Below, piece after piece: positions 1 to 9,262 of a DNA stretch of 64,000 nt (positions are counted from its first letter, which is position 1; the number at the start of each line of letters is the position of its first letter). Both the position numbers and the translations under genes were made by a program. The notes beneath the pieces were generated by a model. It ran no database searches and was not told the DNA's origin. It worked only from the letters and a program-made list of their open reading frames with translations. Source of the stretch: Bacteroidales bacterium (GTDB lineage: Bacteria; Bacteroidota; Bacteroidia; Bacteroidales; F082); the NCBI GenBank assembly GCA_023229135.1, contig JALNZT010000009.1, positions 1-64,000 on the forward strand. The letters are read 5' to 3'.

Positions 1-995
1 TAACATTATTAATTTCCTTGTTAGGCGTTACAGCTAGTCAAGGACAATCAAACACAAATAACATGAATAAAGAAACATCAAAAAATAATCCGCTTTTGTG
101 TGATATAGAAACCGGAATCTGTGAAACATCAGACGAAAATACGGACACAACCGCTGATAACAAAATTGAATCAACTAAAAAATCCATAAAGGCAATTTAT
201 TATACTGACCCTATATGCTCGTCCTGCTGGGGCATTGAGCCACAATTACGTAAGTTAAAATTGGAATATGGTAAGGCTGTTGAAATAGAATACAGAATGG
301 GTGGCTTATTGCCTGATTGGAGTTACAATAGCGGTGGCATCGGAAAACCATCAGACGTGGCCACTCACTGGGACGAAGTGAGCTTGCATTACGATATGCC
401 CATCGACGGCGATGTTTGGTTAGAAGACCCTTTAGATTCATCTTACCCGCCATCCATTGCCTTTAAAGCAGCACAAATGCAAGACACTGAAAAAGCCTTA
501 CTATTTCTTCGTGAAATCAGGGAAATGGTTTTCCTGAAAAAGAAAAATATTGCCAAGTGGGAGCATTTAGCCGTTGCTGCCAAAAAAGTTGGGTTAAATA
601 TGGAGCAGTTCCAAACTGACTTTGAAACCAATGCGCAATTACTTTTTGAGGCGGATTTGAAGCTGGGCAGAGAGCTGGGCGTGAGAGGATTTCCAACGCT
701 ATTCTTTGTAGATGATTCAGGTAACAAAGAAATCGTTTATGGTGCAAGACCGTATGCTTTTTACGAAATGGCCATCCTAAAACTAAACCCAAATGCCGGC
801 AAAAGTGAATACAGTAAAAATTGGAAAACACTCTTCTCCCTATATCCAACGCTAACCGCTAAAGAGTTTTCCGAACTTTCGGGAACACCAAGAAACGAAA
901 GTGAAGTTGTATTGAATGAACTTTCCGAGAGGGGGAAATTGAAAAAATTGACCACGAAAAACGGTTCAATTTGGAAACTGGTCAATGAAAAATAA
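1..995 (+). CDS. DsbA/FrnE-like thioredoxin-fold protein, 5' end outside window
   Basis: Exported-looking thiol-disulfide protein. The frame is open to the left edge, and the first residues seen (TLLISLLGVTASQ) read like the end of a signal peptide, so the true start is probably just outside the window; TTG at 18 and ATG at 64 are the visible alternatives. After a low-complexity linker, a thioredoxin-fold domain begins with DPICSSCWG, giving a CSSC redox site. A cis-proline region follows at RGFPTLFFVD. Helical sequence typical of DsbA/FrnE proteins lies between them. The last 60 residues (LTAKEFSELSGTPRNE onward) resemble a small winged-helix module seen at the end of such proteins in Bacteroidetes. 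The family assignment is secure; the substrate is unknown. A decayed copy of the C-terminal module lies at 2532-2699. Confidence 0.8.
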   Translation, partial: TLLISLLGVTASQGQSNTNNMNKETSKNNPLLCDIETGICETSDENTDTTADNKIESTKKSIKAIYYTDPICSSCWGIEPQLRKLKLEYGKAVEIEYRMGGLLPDWSYNSGGIGKPSDVATHWDEVSLHYDMPIDGDVWLEDPLDSSYPPSIAFKAAQMQDTEKALLFLREIREMVFLKKKNIAKWEHLAVAAKKVGLNMEQFQTDFETNAQLLFEADLKLGRELGVRGFPTLFFVDDSGNKEIVYGARPYAFYEMAILKLNPNAGKSEYSKNWKTLFSLYPTLTAKEFSELSGTPRNESEVVLNELSERGKLKKLTTKNGSIWKLVNEK

Positions 996-1150
996 TAAAT
1001 AAAAAATAATATAAACAGAAGCAATAGGAAGTGATGGTGGCAGTCTTTTTATTAATTTAAAAAAAAAACGGTAAAACACACTTACCGAATAGATTACAAC
1101 TTTTTCGGCTTTGGATTGTTTCATTATTGTATACTATAAATTAAAAAAAT

Positions 1151-1720
1151 ATGAAAAAAGTACTGATTTTATTAATGATGGTCTTTATGAGTATTAGCTC
1201 ATTCGCACAGACCCAATGGATTGCAGATCCTTACCATTCCTCGTTAAATTTCGATATATCACATTCCGGAATTAGTTTTGTTAACGGAAAATTTATGGAA
1301 TATTCCGGGAGCTTGACTACAGACGGAGAAGCACTTAGCGATGCAAATTTTGATGTTACCGTTAAAGTAACAAGCATAAACACGAATGTTGAAAAAAGAG
1401 ATAATCACTTGAGAAGTGCTGACTTTTTCGAGGTGGAAAAATACCCTGAGATGACTTTTAAAAGCACTAAAATCTTAGCAACCGGCAAACCCGATCATTA
1501 TTTATTGTATGGTAAACTCACTATAAAAGATGTTACGAAAGACGTGATTTTTGATGTGTATTATGGTGGAACAGTCAAAGATGATCAAGGCGAAAGATTA
1601 GGCATGAAAGCCAAAACGACCATCAATAGGTTTGATTATAATATTGACTACGACCCAACCGCTTCCGGTGTTGGAAAAGATGTAAACATCGTTGTTCACG
1701 GACAGTTTGTAAAACAATAA
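1151..1720 (+). CDS. YceI family protein, exported
   Basis: YceI-fold lipocalin-like protein of 189 residues. Members bind isoprenoid or other amphiphilic molecules in a beta-barrel. Residues 1-19 form a signal peptide (MKKVLILLMMVFMSISSFA, cleavage probably after FAQ). The mature part starts with the family signature WIADPYHSSLNFDISHSG. Later family elements are RDNHLRSADFFEVEKYPEM and LTIKDVTKDV. Length is normal. It stands alone on the plus strand, with an AT-rich leader ending 5 bases before ATG. A second YceI copy without signal peptide is at 12513-13034, so the cell appears to have a periplasmic and a cytoplasmic version. The ligand cannot be deduced. Confidence 0.92.
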   Translation: MKKVLILLMMVFMSISSFAQTQWIADPYHSSLNFDISHSGISFVNGKFMEYSGSLTTDGEALSDANFDVTVKVTSINTNVEKRDNHLRSADFFEVEKYPEMTFKSTKILATGKPDHYLLYGKLTIKDVTKDVIFDVYYGGTVKDDQGERLGMKAKTTINRFDYNIDYDPTASGVGKDVNIVVHGQFVKQ

Positions 1721-1769
1721 TTAAGCCCACTCCGAAAAGTCTAAACAAAGAAATACCCCTGAGAATCCA

Positions 1770-1787
1770 TTCCGAAAGCTATCGGAA
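1770..1787. repeat. short palindrome of the CCGAAAGCTWTCGG type
   Basis: TTCCGA-AAGCTA-TCGGAA forms a small hairpin in the 217-base gap between yceI and the FMN reductase. A sister element (CCCGAAAGCTTTCGGG) is at 48858. The rest of this gap shows no gene. Confidence 0.5.
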
Positions 1788-1937
1788 CAAAGAATCACAA
1801 AGCGTTGTTCACCAACATTATAGACTTCGTGAAATCTTTGTATTTTCGTGCCACTTCGGCTCTCTCAGCGCATCGCTTTGTGGCAAAATATTACTTTTCG
1901 GAGGAAGCTCATAATTTAAAACCCACATAAAAAAATC

Positions 1938-2495
1938 ATGAAAAAATATAAAATTGCAGTAATCGTAGGAAGTCTTCGTAAAGAATCTTTTAATCTGAAA
2001 ACTGCCAAAGCATTGATAGCCCTTGCGCCTGAATCATTGTCTCTTGAAATACTAAATATAGCCGATCTCCCGATGTTTAATGAAGACCTGGAAGCCACTC
2101 CACCAAATGAATGGGTAACATTCCGGGAGCAAATCATCGCAGCTGATGGACTTCTCTTTCTGACCCCTGAATATAACCGCTCGGTACCCGCTGTTTTAAA
2201 AAATGCGATTGATATAGGCTCCCGTCCTTACGGTAAAAATTCGTGGAACGGAAAACCGGCAGCTATTGTGAGCGTTTCTATTGGTCCTATCAGCGGATTT
2301 GGCGCCAATCATCATTTGCGCCAATCTCTGGTTTTTGTAAACGTACACACGATGGCCCAGCCTGAGGCATACATTGGAGGAGCTACAGCACTTTTTGACG
2401 ATAAGGGAAAGCTTATCAATGATTCTACCAAAGAGTTCTTGAGCGGTTTTATGGAAGCCTTTGAGAAATGGGTTAACGTAAATGCGCAGCAATAA
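1938..2495 (+). CDS. NADPH-dependent FMN reductase family flavoprotein
   Basis: Flavodoxin-fold reductase of 185 residues (NADPH-dependent FMN reductase / ChrR-YieF type). The FMN phosphate loop is GSLRKESFN near residue 12. The second signature PEYNRSVPAVLKNAID near residue 80 contacts the isoalloxazine. The central stretch SVSIGPISGFGANHHLRQ is also typical. Such enzymes reduce quinones, azo dyes, chromate or free FMN. The start follows an AT-rich leader; there is no strong Shine-Dalgarno, as usual in Bacteroidetes. It stands apart from its neighbours and may be part of the local redox-stress gene set. Physiological substrate unknown. Confidence 0.9.
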   Translation: MKKYKIAVIVGSLRKESFNLKTAKALIALAPESLSLEILNIADLPMFNEDLEATPPNEWVTFREQIIAADGLLFLTPEYNRSVPAVLKNAIDIGSRPYGKNSWNGKPAAIVSVSIGPISGFGANHHLRQSLVFVNVHTMAQPEAYIGGATALFDDKGKLINDSTKEFLSGFMEAFEKWVNVNAQQ

Positions 2496-2531
2496 CATTT
2501 GAGACGATTATTTCGTTGTAAACGAAAAATA

Positions 2532-2699
2532 ATTTGGGAAACCTTCTCCAAATCGTACTCGTTCACTGCAAAAGAGTTTTTCGAACTTTCTAAATATCAA
2601 AGAAATAGAATTGAAACCGTTTTAAGTGACCTTTCCAGGAATTGAACAATGGAAAAATTGACCACGAAAAACGGTTCGATTTGGAAAGTTGTAATTTAA
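2532..2699 (+). pseudogene. decayed C-terminal fragment of a DsbA/FrnE-like gene
   Basis: Translated in one frame this stretch gives IWETFSKSY, then FTAKEFFELSKYQRN, then after one in-frame TGA (2643-2645) EKLTTKNGSIWKVV and a stop. It matches the last about 55 residues of the intact protein at 1-995 (NWKTLFSLY, LTAKEFSELSGTPRN, KKLTTKNGSIWKLV). The last 35 bases are nearly identical at DNA level. No thioredoxin domain precedes it. It is therefore a 3' remnant of a duplicate gene, interrupted by a stop codon. It fills most of the 322-base gap before the next gene. Confidence 0.8.
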
Positions 2700-2817
2700 A
2701 GCAGCATGGATTAAAACAGCCATATCAAACTAAATATAGAGAAATGAGTCGCCGGCATTGAAAAGTTTGCGTAGCTTCGGAAGCTGAAACTATTTGTAAG
2801 AATATAAGCTTAATCTA

Positions 2818-4116
2818 ATGAATAAAGCAAATTCAAATCGCTGGTTTATAGCCATTATGGGAACGCTTCTCCAGCTGGTGTTGGGAACCGTTTATGCATG
2901 GAGTTTTTTCCAAAAGCCAATCATTTCCGGCTATGGATGGAGCAATGTTCAAACCATGTGGATTTTTAGTTTGGCTATTCTGTTTTTGGGTTTATCAGCC
3001 GCTGTTGGAGGGATGATGCTTCCAAAATACGGCCCTCGTAAACTGGCTTCCCTTGGCGCTTTACTGTATGGTGCAGGCTATTTGATTAGTGCTTACGCAA
3101 TGCATATCAGTAGTTTATCACTGTTTTATATCGGTTTTGGAGTGATTGGCGGAATCGGTTTGGGATTGGGTTATGTTACTCCGGTGGCGACCGCTTCAAA
3201 ATGGTTTCCAGACAAAAAAGGATTAATCACCGGAATGGTTGTTATGGGTTTTGGATTGGGTGCGTTGTTTATGTCAAAAATTATCGCTCCCTTATTGATG
3301 AGTATGACCAATGGCAATTTGGTACAAGTATTTTTATACATCGCTATAGTACTGATGGCCATAGGAATTCCCGCTGGTTTAAGCATGAAAAATCCATCGG
3401 CGGGATTTATGCCTGAAGGCTATTCCCCTCCCATTAAAAGTGCTGCCACGCAAGATCACGAAGACAGTTTAACGGTTAAAACGAGTCTGCTCTCCACAAA
3501 GTTCCTGGGTATGTGGCTTATTTTCTTCCTCAATATCTCGGCAGGAATAATGTTTATTGGCCTACAATCGCCAATGATACAGGACTTACTCAGGATACAA
3601 AATCCCACCATGAGTACCGAAGCCCTCGCTATGACGGGTGCTACGCTAATTGCCATCAGCTCATTGTTTAATGGCGTTGGGCGGTTCTTTTGGGGCGGAA
3701 TCTCGGATAAAATTGGTCGCATACAGGTTTTCCGATTGATTCTGGGTTCTCAGATTTTGATTTTTATCTTTATGATGTTTACCGCTAACCCATGGGTTTT
3801 CGGCATTTTGGTATGCTATGTTCTGCTTTGTTACGGCGGCGGTTTTGGCGCAATGCCATCATACGTGCAGGATGTTTTTCATTCAAAACTGATGCCCGTT
3901 ATTTATGGTGTAATCCTTACCGCATGGTCAATAGGCGGTATTGTCGGCCCTCAGCTTGCGGCTTTTATTCGCGATTTTTATGTGAATAGCCCGGCGATGA
4001 TTGGCCCCAGAACTTATATGGCCGGCATTATTTTGTTGGGTATTGGTTTATTGGTAAGCCTGACACTTTCCAATAAATCTATCACCGAAAGCAATAATGG
4101 TAACGGTTTGCAATGA
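2818..4116 (+). CDS. MFS transporter, OFA (oxalate/formate antiporter-like) family
   Basis: Twelve-helix major facilitator of 432 residues. The N-terminus RWFIAIMGTLLQLVLGTVYAW followed by SFFQKPI and YGW is characteristic of the oxalate:formate antiporter family (TC 2.A.1.11). The loop between helices 2 and 3 carries KYGPRKLASLGALLYG. Residues 100-130 (GFGVIGGIGLGLGYVTPVA and KWFPDKKGLITG) match helix 4 and the following loop. The second half repeats the pattern (NGVGRFFWGGISDKIGR). The family moves small monocarboxylates or dicarboxylates; the actual substrate is not evident. It lies 62 bases before the NagB-PIG-L gene and could be co-transcribed with it. Confidence 0.9.
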   Translation: MNKANSNRWFIAIMGTLLQLVLGTVYAWSFFQKPIISGYGWSNVQTMWIFSLAILFLGLSAAVGGMMLPKYGPRKLASLGALLYGAGYLISAYAMHISSLSLFYIGFGVIGGIGLGLGYVTPVATASKWFPDKKGLITGMVVMGFGLGALFMSKIIAPLLMSMTNGNLVQVFLYIAIVLMAIGIPAGLSMKNPSAGFMPEGYSPPIKSAATQDHEDSLTVKTSLLSTKFLGMWLIFFLNISAGIMFIGLQSPMIQDLLRIQNPTMSTEALAMTGATLIAISSLFNGVGRFFWGGISDKIGRIQVFRLILGSQILIFIFMMFTANPWVFGILVCYVLLCYGGGFGAMPSYVQDVFHSKLMPVIYGVILTAWSIGGIVGPQLAAFIRDFYVNSPAMIGPRTYMAGIILLGIGLLVSLTLSNKSITESNNGNGLQ

Positions 4117-4178
4117 TTTTAAACAGCTTGATATTACCGCCATAACATAAAAAACACCTATAATTTAGTCGAAAAATT

Positions 4179-6533
4179 ATGTCGAAAAATTTACGCCAAA
4201 TAAATATGAAACAAGTTCCACAGTTTTCGGATGTTGAGCAAAATTTCTTTGATAAATCAAAGCGAGAAAGAGACCCCGAATTTTTACCGTACATCGTTGT
4301 TCCGGATTTTCCATCGCTGGGATTTATGACTGCCTTACGGTTTCTGGAATGGGTGAGCGAAAATCCTTCGGGAGTTATTAGCTTACCTACGGGCAAAACA
4401 CCTGAGCACTTCATTAAGTGGACACAACATTTATTGCATACTTTTCACGACCCGAAAACCCAAAAGCTCATGGCCGAAAATGGTTTGTTCCTAAAGGAAA
4501 AACCGGAAATGAAAAATTTGCACTTTGTTCAGATTGATGAATTTTACCCCATCAACCCCGAACAACACAACAGTTTTTACAATTATGTAAATCATTATTA
4601 TCTGGGTGGTTTTGGGCTAAACCCCGAAAAAGCACTCCTGATCAATTGCAATAAAATTGAGTTGGCGGAAGGGAAACACTATTCGGAAATTTTTCCTGAC
4701 AGCAAAATCGACCTGAGCCTGCGAAATAAAGCGCCCAAATCAAAGCTGGAAGAGTTACAACAGGCATCAATTTACAAAATTGATACTTGGTGTACGCGCT
4801 ACGAAGAAAAAATCAGAAACCTGGGTGGAATCGGCTTTTTTCTGGGCGGCATCGGTCCCGATGGCCACATTGCTTTTAACACCCGCGGCAGCGATCACAA
4901 TTCGAGTACCCGACTCACTGGAACAAATTTTGAAACTCAGGCATCTTCCGCTGGTGATTTAGGTGGCATTGAAGTTTCGCGCAACCGCCTGGCTATCACC
5001 ATCGGACTTAACACAATCACTTATAATCCTGATGGCGTTTCCATTATTTTTGCTGCCGGCGAAGCAAAAGCACATATTGTTAAAAACGCCATCGAAAAAC
5101 AACCCGACAACCTCTATCCTGCAACTGTTTTGCACCGGCAAAAAAACGCCCGCTTTTTTCTTACCGAAGGAGCCGCATCGCAGCTCACCAACAGCATGGA
5201 TAGGTATTATAAAACCGGGGAGTGGACTTTTGAGAAAACCGAAAGAGCGATTTTCGACCTTTGCCACAACTTGAATAAATATGCCCGCAAGATTACCTTA
5301 GACGACCTGCAAAACGACAAGTATTGTGCGCTGATCCCCGATTTATCGTTAGAGGTTGTTGGGGATGTTATCGCGTCCACAAAAAAGAAAATTATTAAGG
5401 GCCTCGAAGTCGAACAGCACCAAAGCTATTTGCACACCGGCCCACACCACGATGATATCATGCTGGGAATATTCCCGGTTATCACCAGGCATTTGCGCGA
5501 AATAAGCAACAGCTTTCACTTCGCCATTCTTACCAGTGGATTTACCGCGGTAAGCAACCAGCTGATGGAAGAATTGCTTGGACACACGCTGCAATTTATC
5601 GAGGATGGCGAAATTCAAATGATAAATTATCCTGATTTTTTTGATTCGGGTTACAAATTCAAATGGGATAAGGACGTCAACCACTACCTAAACAAGTTGG
5701 CAAAAAATGACAAAAAGGGTAAACTGCGCGGCCTTTGTCATCGCCTTACTCGTTCGATGGTCGAAATATATACTATTAATTCCATTGAACAACTGAAAGA
5801 TACAATTAAATCAAACATCGAGCTTGTCGAAAATAGCTACGATGGCGAGAAAAATCCTCCGCACATCCAAAAACTCAAAGGAATGCTCCGCGAATTTGAG
5901 GAGGAGCTGGTGTGGGCGCATTATGGCGTGCAGGTAAAAGATATTGAACACATGCGTTTAGGTTTTTATGCCGGCGATTTATTTACTGAGGAGCCTGAGC
6001 ACAAGCGTGATGTAAAACCTGTATTGGAGATGCTTCGAAGAATAAATCCCACAAAGATTAGTCTTGCATTCGACCCAGAAGGCTCCGGCCCCGATACGCA
6101 CTACAAAGTGCTGCAAGCCATTGCCGAAGCACTGCGTCTGTGGAAAAATGAAAAGGACTTGACGGACGTGAAAATTATTGGCTACCGCAATGTGTGGTAT
6201 AAATTTCATCCTGCCGATGCCAACGTTTTTTCGTTGGTTTCGCTCAATTCCATGGCGGTTTTGGAGCGGTCGTTCAAAGATTGTTATATCAGCCAGGTAA
6301 ACGCTTCGTTTCCCAGCTATGAGCATGACGGGCCGTTTAACGAGGTTTCACAAAATATTTGGACTGAACAATTTAGGAAAGTTCAATTGATGTTGGGGAA
6401 AGTTTATTTTTACGAAAATCCAAGCCCTAAGGTGAGGGCAACTCACGGCATGATTTTTTACAAGGAGATGAGTTTTGACGAATTTGACAGCTATGCACGT
6501 AAGCTGGAAAAGAGTTTGGAAGGAAGCCGGTGA
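4179..6533 (+). CDS. glucosamine-6-phosphate deaminase-like / PIG-L deacetylase fusion
   Basis: Bifunctional-looking protein of 784 residues. The N-terminal half is NagB-like: SLPTGKTPEHF near residue 70, QIDEFYP near 115 and the active-site loop GGIGPDGHIAFN near residue 222. NagB converts glucosamine-6-phosphate to fructose-6-phosphate and ammonia. From about residue 410 a PIG-L/LmbE zinc deacetylase domain follows, with the metal motif GPHHDDIMLG near residue 420 (usual form HPDDE) and a later DPEGSGPDTHYKVLQA. Together they would suit amino-sugar deacetylation and deamination. The fusion is common in Bacteroidetes, although the family as a whole is not well tested biochemically. ATG at 4206 is an alternative start. 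The two motifs depart somewhat from classical forms, so substrate is uncertain. Confidence 0.85.
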   Translation: MSKNLRQINMKQVPQFSDVEQNFFDKSKRERDPEFLPYIVVPDFPSLGFMTALRFLEWVSENPSGVISLPTGKTPEHFIKWTQHLLHTFHDPKTQKLMAENGLFLKEKPEMKNLHFVQIDEFYPINPEQHNSFYNYVNHYYLGGFGLNPEKALLINCNKIELAEGKHYSEIFPDSKIDLSLRNKAPKSKLEELQQASIYKIDTWCTRYEEKIRNLGGIGFFLGGIGPDGHIAFNTRGSDHNSSTRLTGTNFETQASSAGDLGGIEVSRNRLAITIGLNTITYNPDGVSIIFAAGEAKAHIVKNAIEKQPDNLYPATVLHRQKNARFFLTEGAASQLTNSMDRYYKTGEWTFEKTERAIFDLCHNLNKYARKITLDDLQNDKYCALIPDLSLEVVGDVIASTKKKIIKGLEVEQHQSYLHTGPHHDDIMLGIFPVITRHLREISNSFHFAILTSGFTAVSNQLMEELLGHTLQFIEDGEIQMINYPDFFDSGYKFKWDKDVNHYLNKLAKNDKKGKLRGLCHRLTRSMVEIYTINSIEQLKDTIKSNIELVENSYDGEKNPPHIQKLKGMLREFEEELVWAHYGVQVKDIEHMRLGFYAGDLFTEEPEHKRDVKPVLEMLRRINPTKISLAFDPEGSGPDTHYKVLQAIAEALRLWKNEKDLTDVKIIGYRNVWYKFHPADANVFSLVSLNSMAVLERSFKDCYISQVNASFPSYEHDGPFNEVSQNIWTEQFRKVQLMLGKVYFYENPSPKVRATHGMIFYKEMSFDEFDSYARKLEKSLEGSR

Positions 6534-6824
6534 GCCTACTGGCATCGGCAAACCGAAATTGAAAGAGAAACCAAAACTCTTTTTTATATGTTGAAAAGCA
6601 ATAATGTTTAGGATTACTATCAATCCTTTCTTAGCTTTACGTAACTTTGTGCTTCTCAGCGTAGCTTTGTGTAACAGCTCCGATAGCTATAGAAAGCTGT
6701 TGCACAAAACGGCACAAATAGGTCACTAAGCTTCAGTGAGTAATGTCGAGTTTTATGAAACATTTTTATGATGATTAGTTAATTACTTTCAATTTTAAAA
6801 GAAAAAATTTTATAGATTTTTATT

Positions 6825-7709
6825 ATGTCAAATATCCAACTGATTATAGAGGAAAGAGCCGCTAACATTGGAAAGTTTATGGTTGGGCGTCTGTTGCCGT
6901 TTCGGCAAAAACGCATGGTTGGCCCCTTCATTTACATCGACCACATGGGGCCGGTTAAATTAAGCGAAGAGGAAAATTTCGATGTGTTGCCGCATCCGCA
7001 TATTGGCCTTTCAACGCTAACTTTTTTATTTGAAGGAAGCATTATGCACCGCGATACCCTTGGTAATGCAGTAGAAATAAAACCCGGTGCCGTAAACTGG
7101 ATGACTGCTGGAAAAGGAATTGTCCATTCTGAACGCACCCCCGAATATTTACGCCATTCAGCCAAAAATATGCACGGATTGCAAATATGGGTAGCACTTC
7201 CCAAAGAACTGGAACAGATGGAACCGGAATTTTTTCATGTAGAACAAGAACAAATACCTGCCTGGACAGAAGGTGATCTTCAATTTAAACTGGTTGCAGG
7301 CGTGGCTTTTGGCAGAAAATCGCCAGTTCCCGTTTATAGCAAGCTCTTTATGCTTGAAATAAAAAGCGCTGCTAAGCAAATTGTAAATATTGGAAATCAG
7401 CTCTATGGCGAATCAGGCTTGTATATCCTTGAAGGCGCCATCGAAAGTGAAGGGAATGTTTATGCTCCTAACCAATTATTGGTGGCAAAAGACAGCACAT
7501 TGTGTGAATTTACAATTCACGAAAACAGCAGTATTTATATTTTTGGCGGTGAGCCTTTTCCGGAAAAGCGTTTTATCGACTGGAACTTTGTTTCATCAAG
7601 CAAAGAACTGATTGAAGCAGCCAAACAGAAATGGCTGGCACAATCATTTCCTAAAATTAAAGGTGACGAAACTGCGTATATCCCCTACCCTTTGCCGAAT
7701 AAAAAATAA
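6825..7709 (+). CDS. pirin family bicupin protein
   Basis: Pirin homologue of 294 residues, the usual length. The N-terminal cupin has all four metal ligands at positions matching known pirins: H57 and H59 in LPHPHIGLST, H101 and E103 in GIVHSERTP. HRDTLGN and NWMTAGKG are family signatures. Bacterial pirins are metal-binding proteins, some with quercetinase activity. The C-terminal cupin is divergent, as in most members. ATG at 6825 follows TACTTTCA, a partial promoter box at about 6784. A strong hairpin terminator follows at 7775. A damaged copy of codons near residues 207-253 lies at 17293-17448, and a second pirin type is at 13066-13785. Confidence 0.92.
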   Translation: MSNIQLIIEERAANIGKFMVGRLLPFRQKRMVGPFIYIDHMGPVKLSEEENFDVLPHPHIGLSTLTFLFEGSIMHRDTLGNAVEIKPGAVNWMTAGKGIVHSERTPEYLRHSAKNMHGLQIWVALPKELEQMEPEFFHVEQEQIPAWTEGDLQFKLVAGVAFGRKSPVPVYSKLFMLEIKSAAKQIVNIGNQLYGESGLYILEGAIESEGNVYAPNQLLVAKDSTLCEFTIHENSSIYIFGGEPFPEKRFIDWNFVSSSKELIEAAKQKWLAQSFPKIKGDETAYIPYPLPNKK

Positions 7710-7774
7710 TCCCTCCAGAGACTAAAAAACAGTCTGATTTACAAACAGATAGCTGTAATTTGAATAAAAATTGA

Positions 7775-7812
7775 GCATAAAAAAACCTCAGTTTATGAGG
7801 TTTTTTTTATGC
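7775..7812. terminator. bidirectional terminator between pirin and baeRF gene
   Basis: Stem AAAAAAACCTCA with loop GTTTA and TGAGGTTTTTTT, extended by GCAT/ATGC at the ends. It lies between converging genes, with T tracts on both strands, so it can end both transcripts. Confidence 0.85.
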
Positions 7813-7852
7813 TTAAGAAAAGAAAAAAGTGCTTAGCCTCTGGCTCCTGTTC

Positions 7853-9010
7853 TTAATACCTATACAAAGCATTGACCCTGGAATTAGGATTTGGCATTTC
7901 CTCCTTGTCCAGTAGATATACCTCGCCACCATTTAAAAATGTTGTTACCGCAGCCACATTCATCAATGAAGTGCTGTTGTCATTTTCTTCACTTTGGGTA
8001 ACAATTACAGCATTATTTTCTTTTTTATAACTACCGTAAATATCTGCCTTATTTTCACAAAACAAGGTATCCACTTTTCCGTGGAAAGCAGCTGGTATAA
8101 TTTTATCAATTCCGATAGCTGTTTTGCCTGTACCTTGTGCTTCAAGGAAAAGTGCAATTTTGTCTTTTCTTTTTTTATCGAATACAGGAGCCATCATTTT
8201 CCAAGCCAACTCATGGGCTTCGTACATATCAGTATCACCAAAATTGATATTTAAAAATTCTTCCATCAAATTCGGATAACTATTTACTTCTTTGTAGGTA
8301 TCAAAAAGAGGTCGTTGCGCCGCAACTAACATGGGCATATTCTCTTCTCTAAAAAGTGGAGCAAGTCCATCATTTATTGCCCTCAAATACTTTTTGATTT
8401 CATTATCCCTTTTTCCCGTAGCTGCTTCTTGGCCATGATACATAGCCTGCCCTGTTCCTGTCTGTCCCGTCCTGAATTGCAGGTTTTTTTGTTCATAATC
8501 AAAGCCTACGCGATCTTGTTTAGTTGCAGGAATAAGATCATCAATGCTGATTTCAGTGAAGCTATGTTGGGTACATTCGTATAACTTCACATTGCTTCTT
8601 TCAAGCATCAACAGATAGAAATTTCCATCCCCGACAAACATTGGCATCAATGGTTTTAAATAGAAGGAATTTGATACATAATTAAATTCTTTGAAATATA
8701 CGGGAAGGGTATAAATTTTCGAAAAACCATCGGCAATAAAAATCGCTAAGCCGTCAGATTGCTCCCGCCAAAACGAAGTATCATCAATTAATTGCTGAAC
8801 AGGTGCAGTCATTTTATTTACAACATCGGCATGAAGTCCCTTTTTGGCCAACTTACTTTTAACCTCTTTTAATTGGTTTTTGAGCATTAAGTTATCCTCT
8901 TGCTGCAATACTTTTTTACCGGCCCTATGTGTCGGAATAAAGATTGAAATACAATTTTCTTGGCTTAAATCATGTAATTCAGCAATTTCTTTTTTTGTAA
9001 TCAATGGCAT
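7853..9010 (-). CDS. bacterial archaeo-eukaryotic release factor-like (baeRF) protein
   Basis: Protein of 385 residues. The opening (ITKKEIAELHDLSQENCISIFIPTHRAG) and overall plan resemble the bacterial eRF1/Pelota-like families (baeRF3/7 type). The middle contains QFRTGQTGTGQ and MYHGQ, in the place where eRF1 carries its GGQ peptidyl-tRNA hydrolysis loop; here the loop is not a canonical GGQ. The C-terminal domain (AVTTFLNGGEVYLLD) resembles the eL30-like fold of eRF1. Such proteins are predicted to act on stalled ribosomes or tRNA, but the function is inferred. It stands alone behind a TACCTTTG box (minus strand, 9113-9120). Its neighbours include a ribosome hibernation factor at 10.6 kb. 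No membrane segment. Confidence 0.6.
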   Translation of the reverse strand: MPLITKKEIAELHDLSQENCISIFIPTHRAGKKVLQQEDNLMLKNQLKEVKSKLAKKGLHADVVNKMTAPVQQLIDDTSFWREQSDGLAIFIADGFSKIYTLPVYFKEFNYVSNSFYLKPLMPMFVGDGNFYLLMLERSNVKLYECTQHSFTEISIDDLIPATKQDRVGFDYEQKNLQFRTGQTGTGQAMYHGQEAATGKRDNEIKKYLRAINDGLAPLFREENMPMLVAAQRPLFDTYKEVNSYPNLMEEFLNINFGDTDMYEAHELAWKMMAPVFDKKRKDKIALFLEAQGTGKTAIGIDKIIPAAFHGKVDTLFCENKADIYGSYKKENNAVIVTQSEENDNSTSLMNVAAVTTFLNGGEVYLLDKEEMPNPNSRVNALYRY

Positions 9011-9112
9011 AATTTTTTGTTTTTGATTAGTGAGTTTATAATTATTGTAAATATTTTTTTATTTTTTTACCGCCTTCAGATTGTCTACCATAGCGTACCT
9101 TACGGCTTATTA

Positions 9113-9120
9113 CAAAGGTA
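9113..9120 (-). promoter_or_regulatory. -7 promoter box of the baeRF gene
   Basis: The minus strand reads TACCTTTG, a perfect Bacteroidetes TAnnTTTG element, about 100 bases upstream of the ATG at 9010. No well-placed TTG is seen at -33. Confidence 0.55.
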
Positions 9121-9262
9121 ATAAAATATTAACAATTAATAGGTTAGATTAAGAAATTTTATGATTTGCTGTCTGTATTTGTATTATCTTAGCGGTCAGA
9201 AAAGTTAGTCCTGCACATCCCAATTAGTAAAATAAGAAATAAACATTAAAAATTATTTTAAG

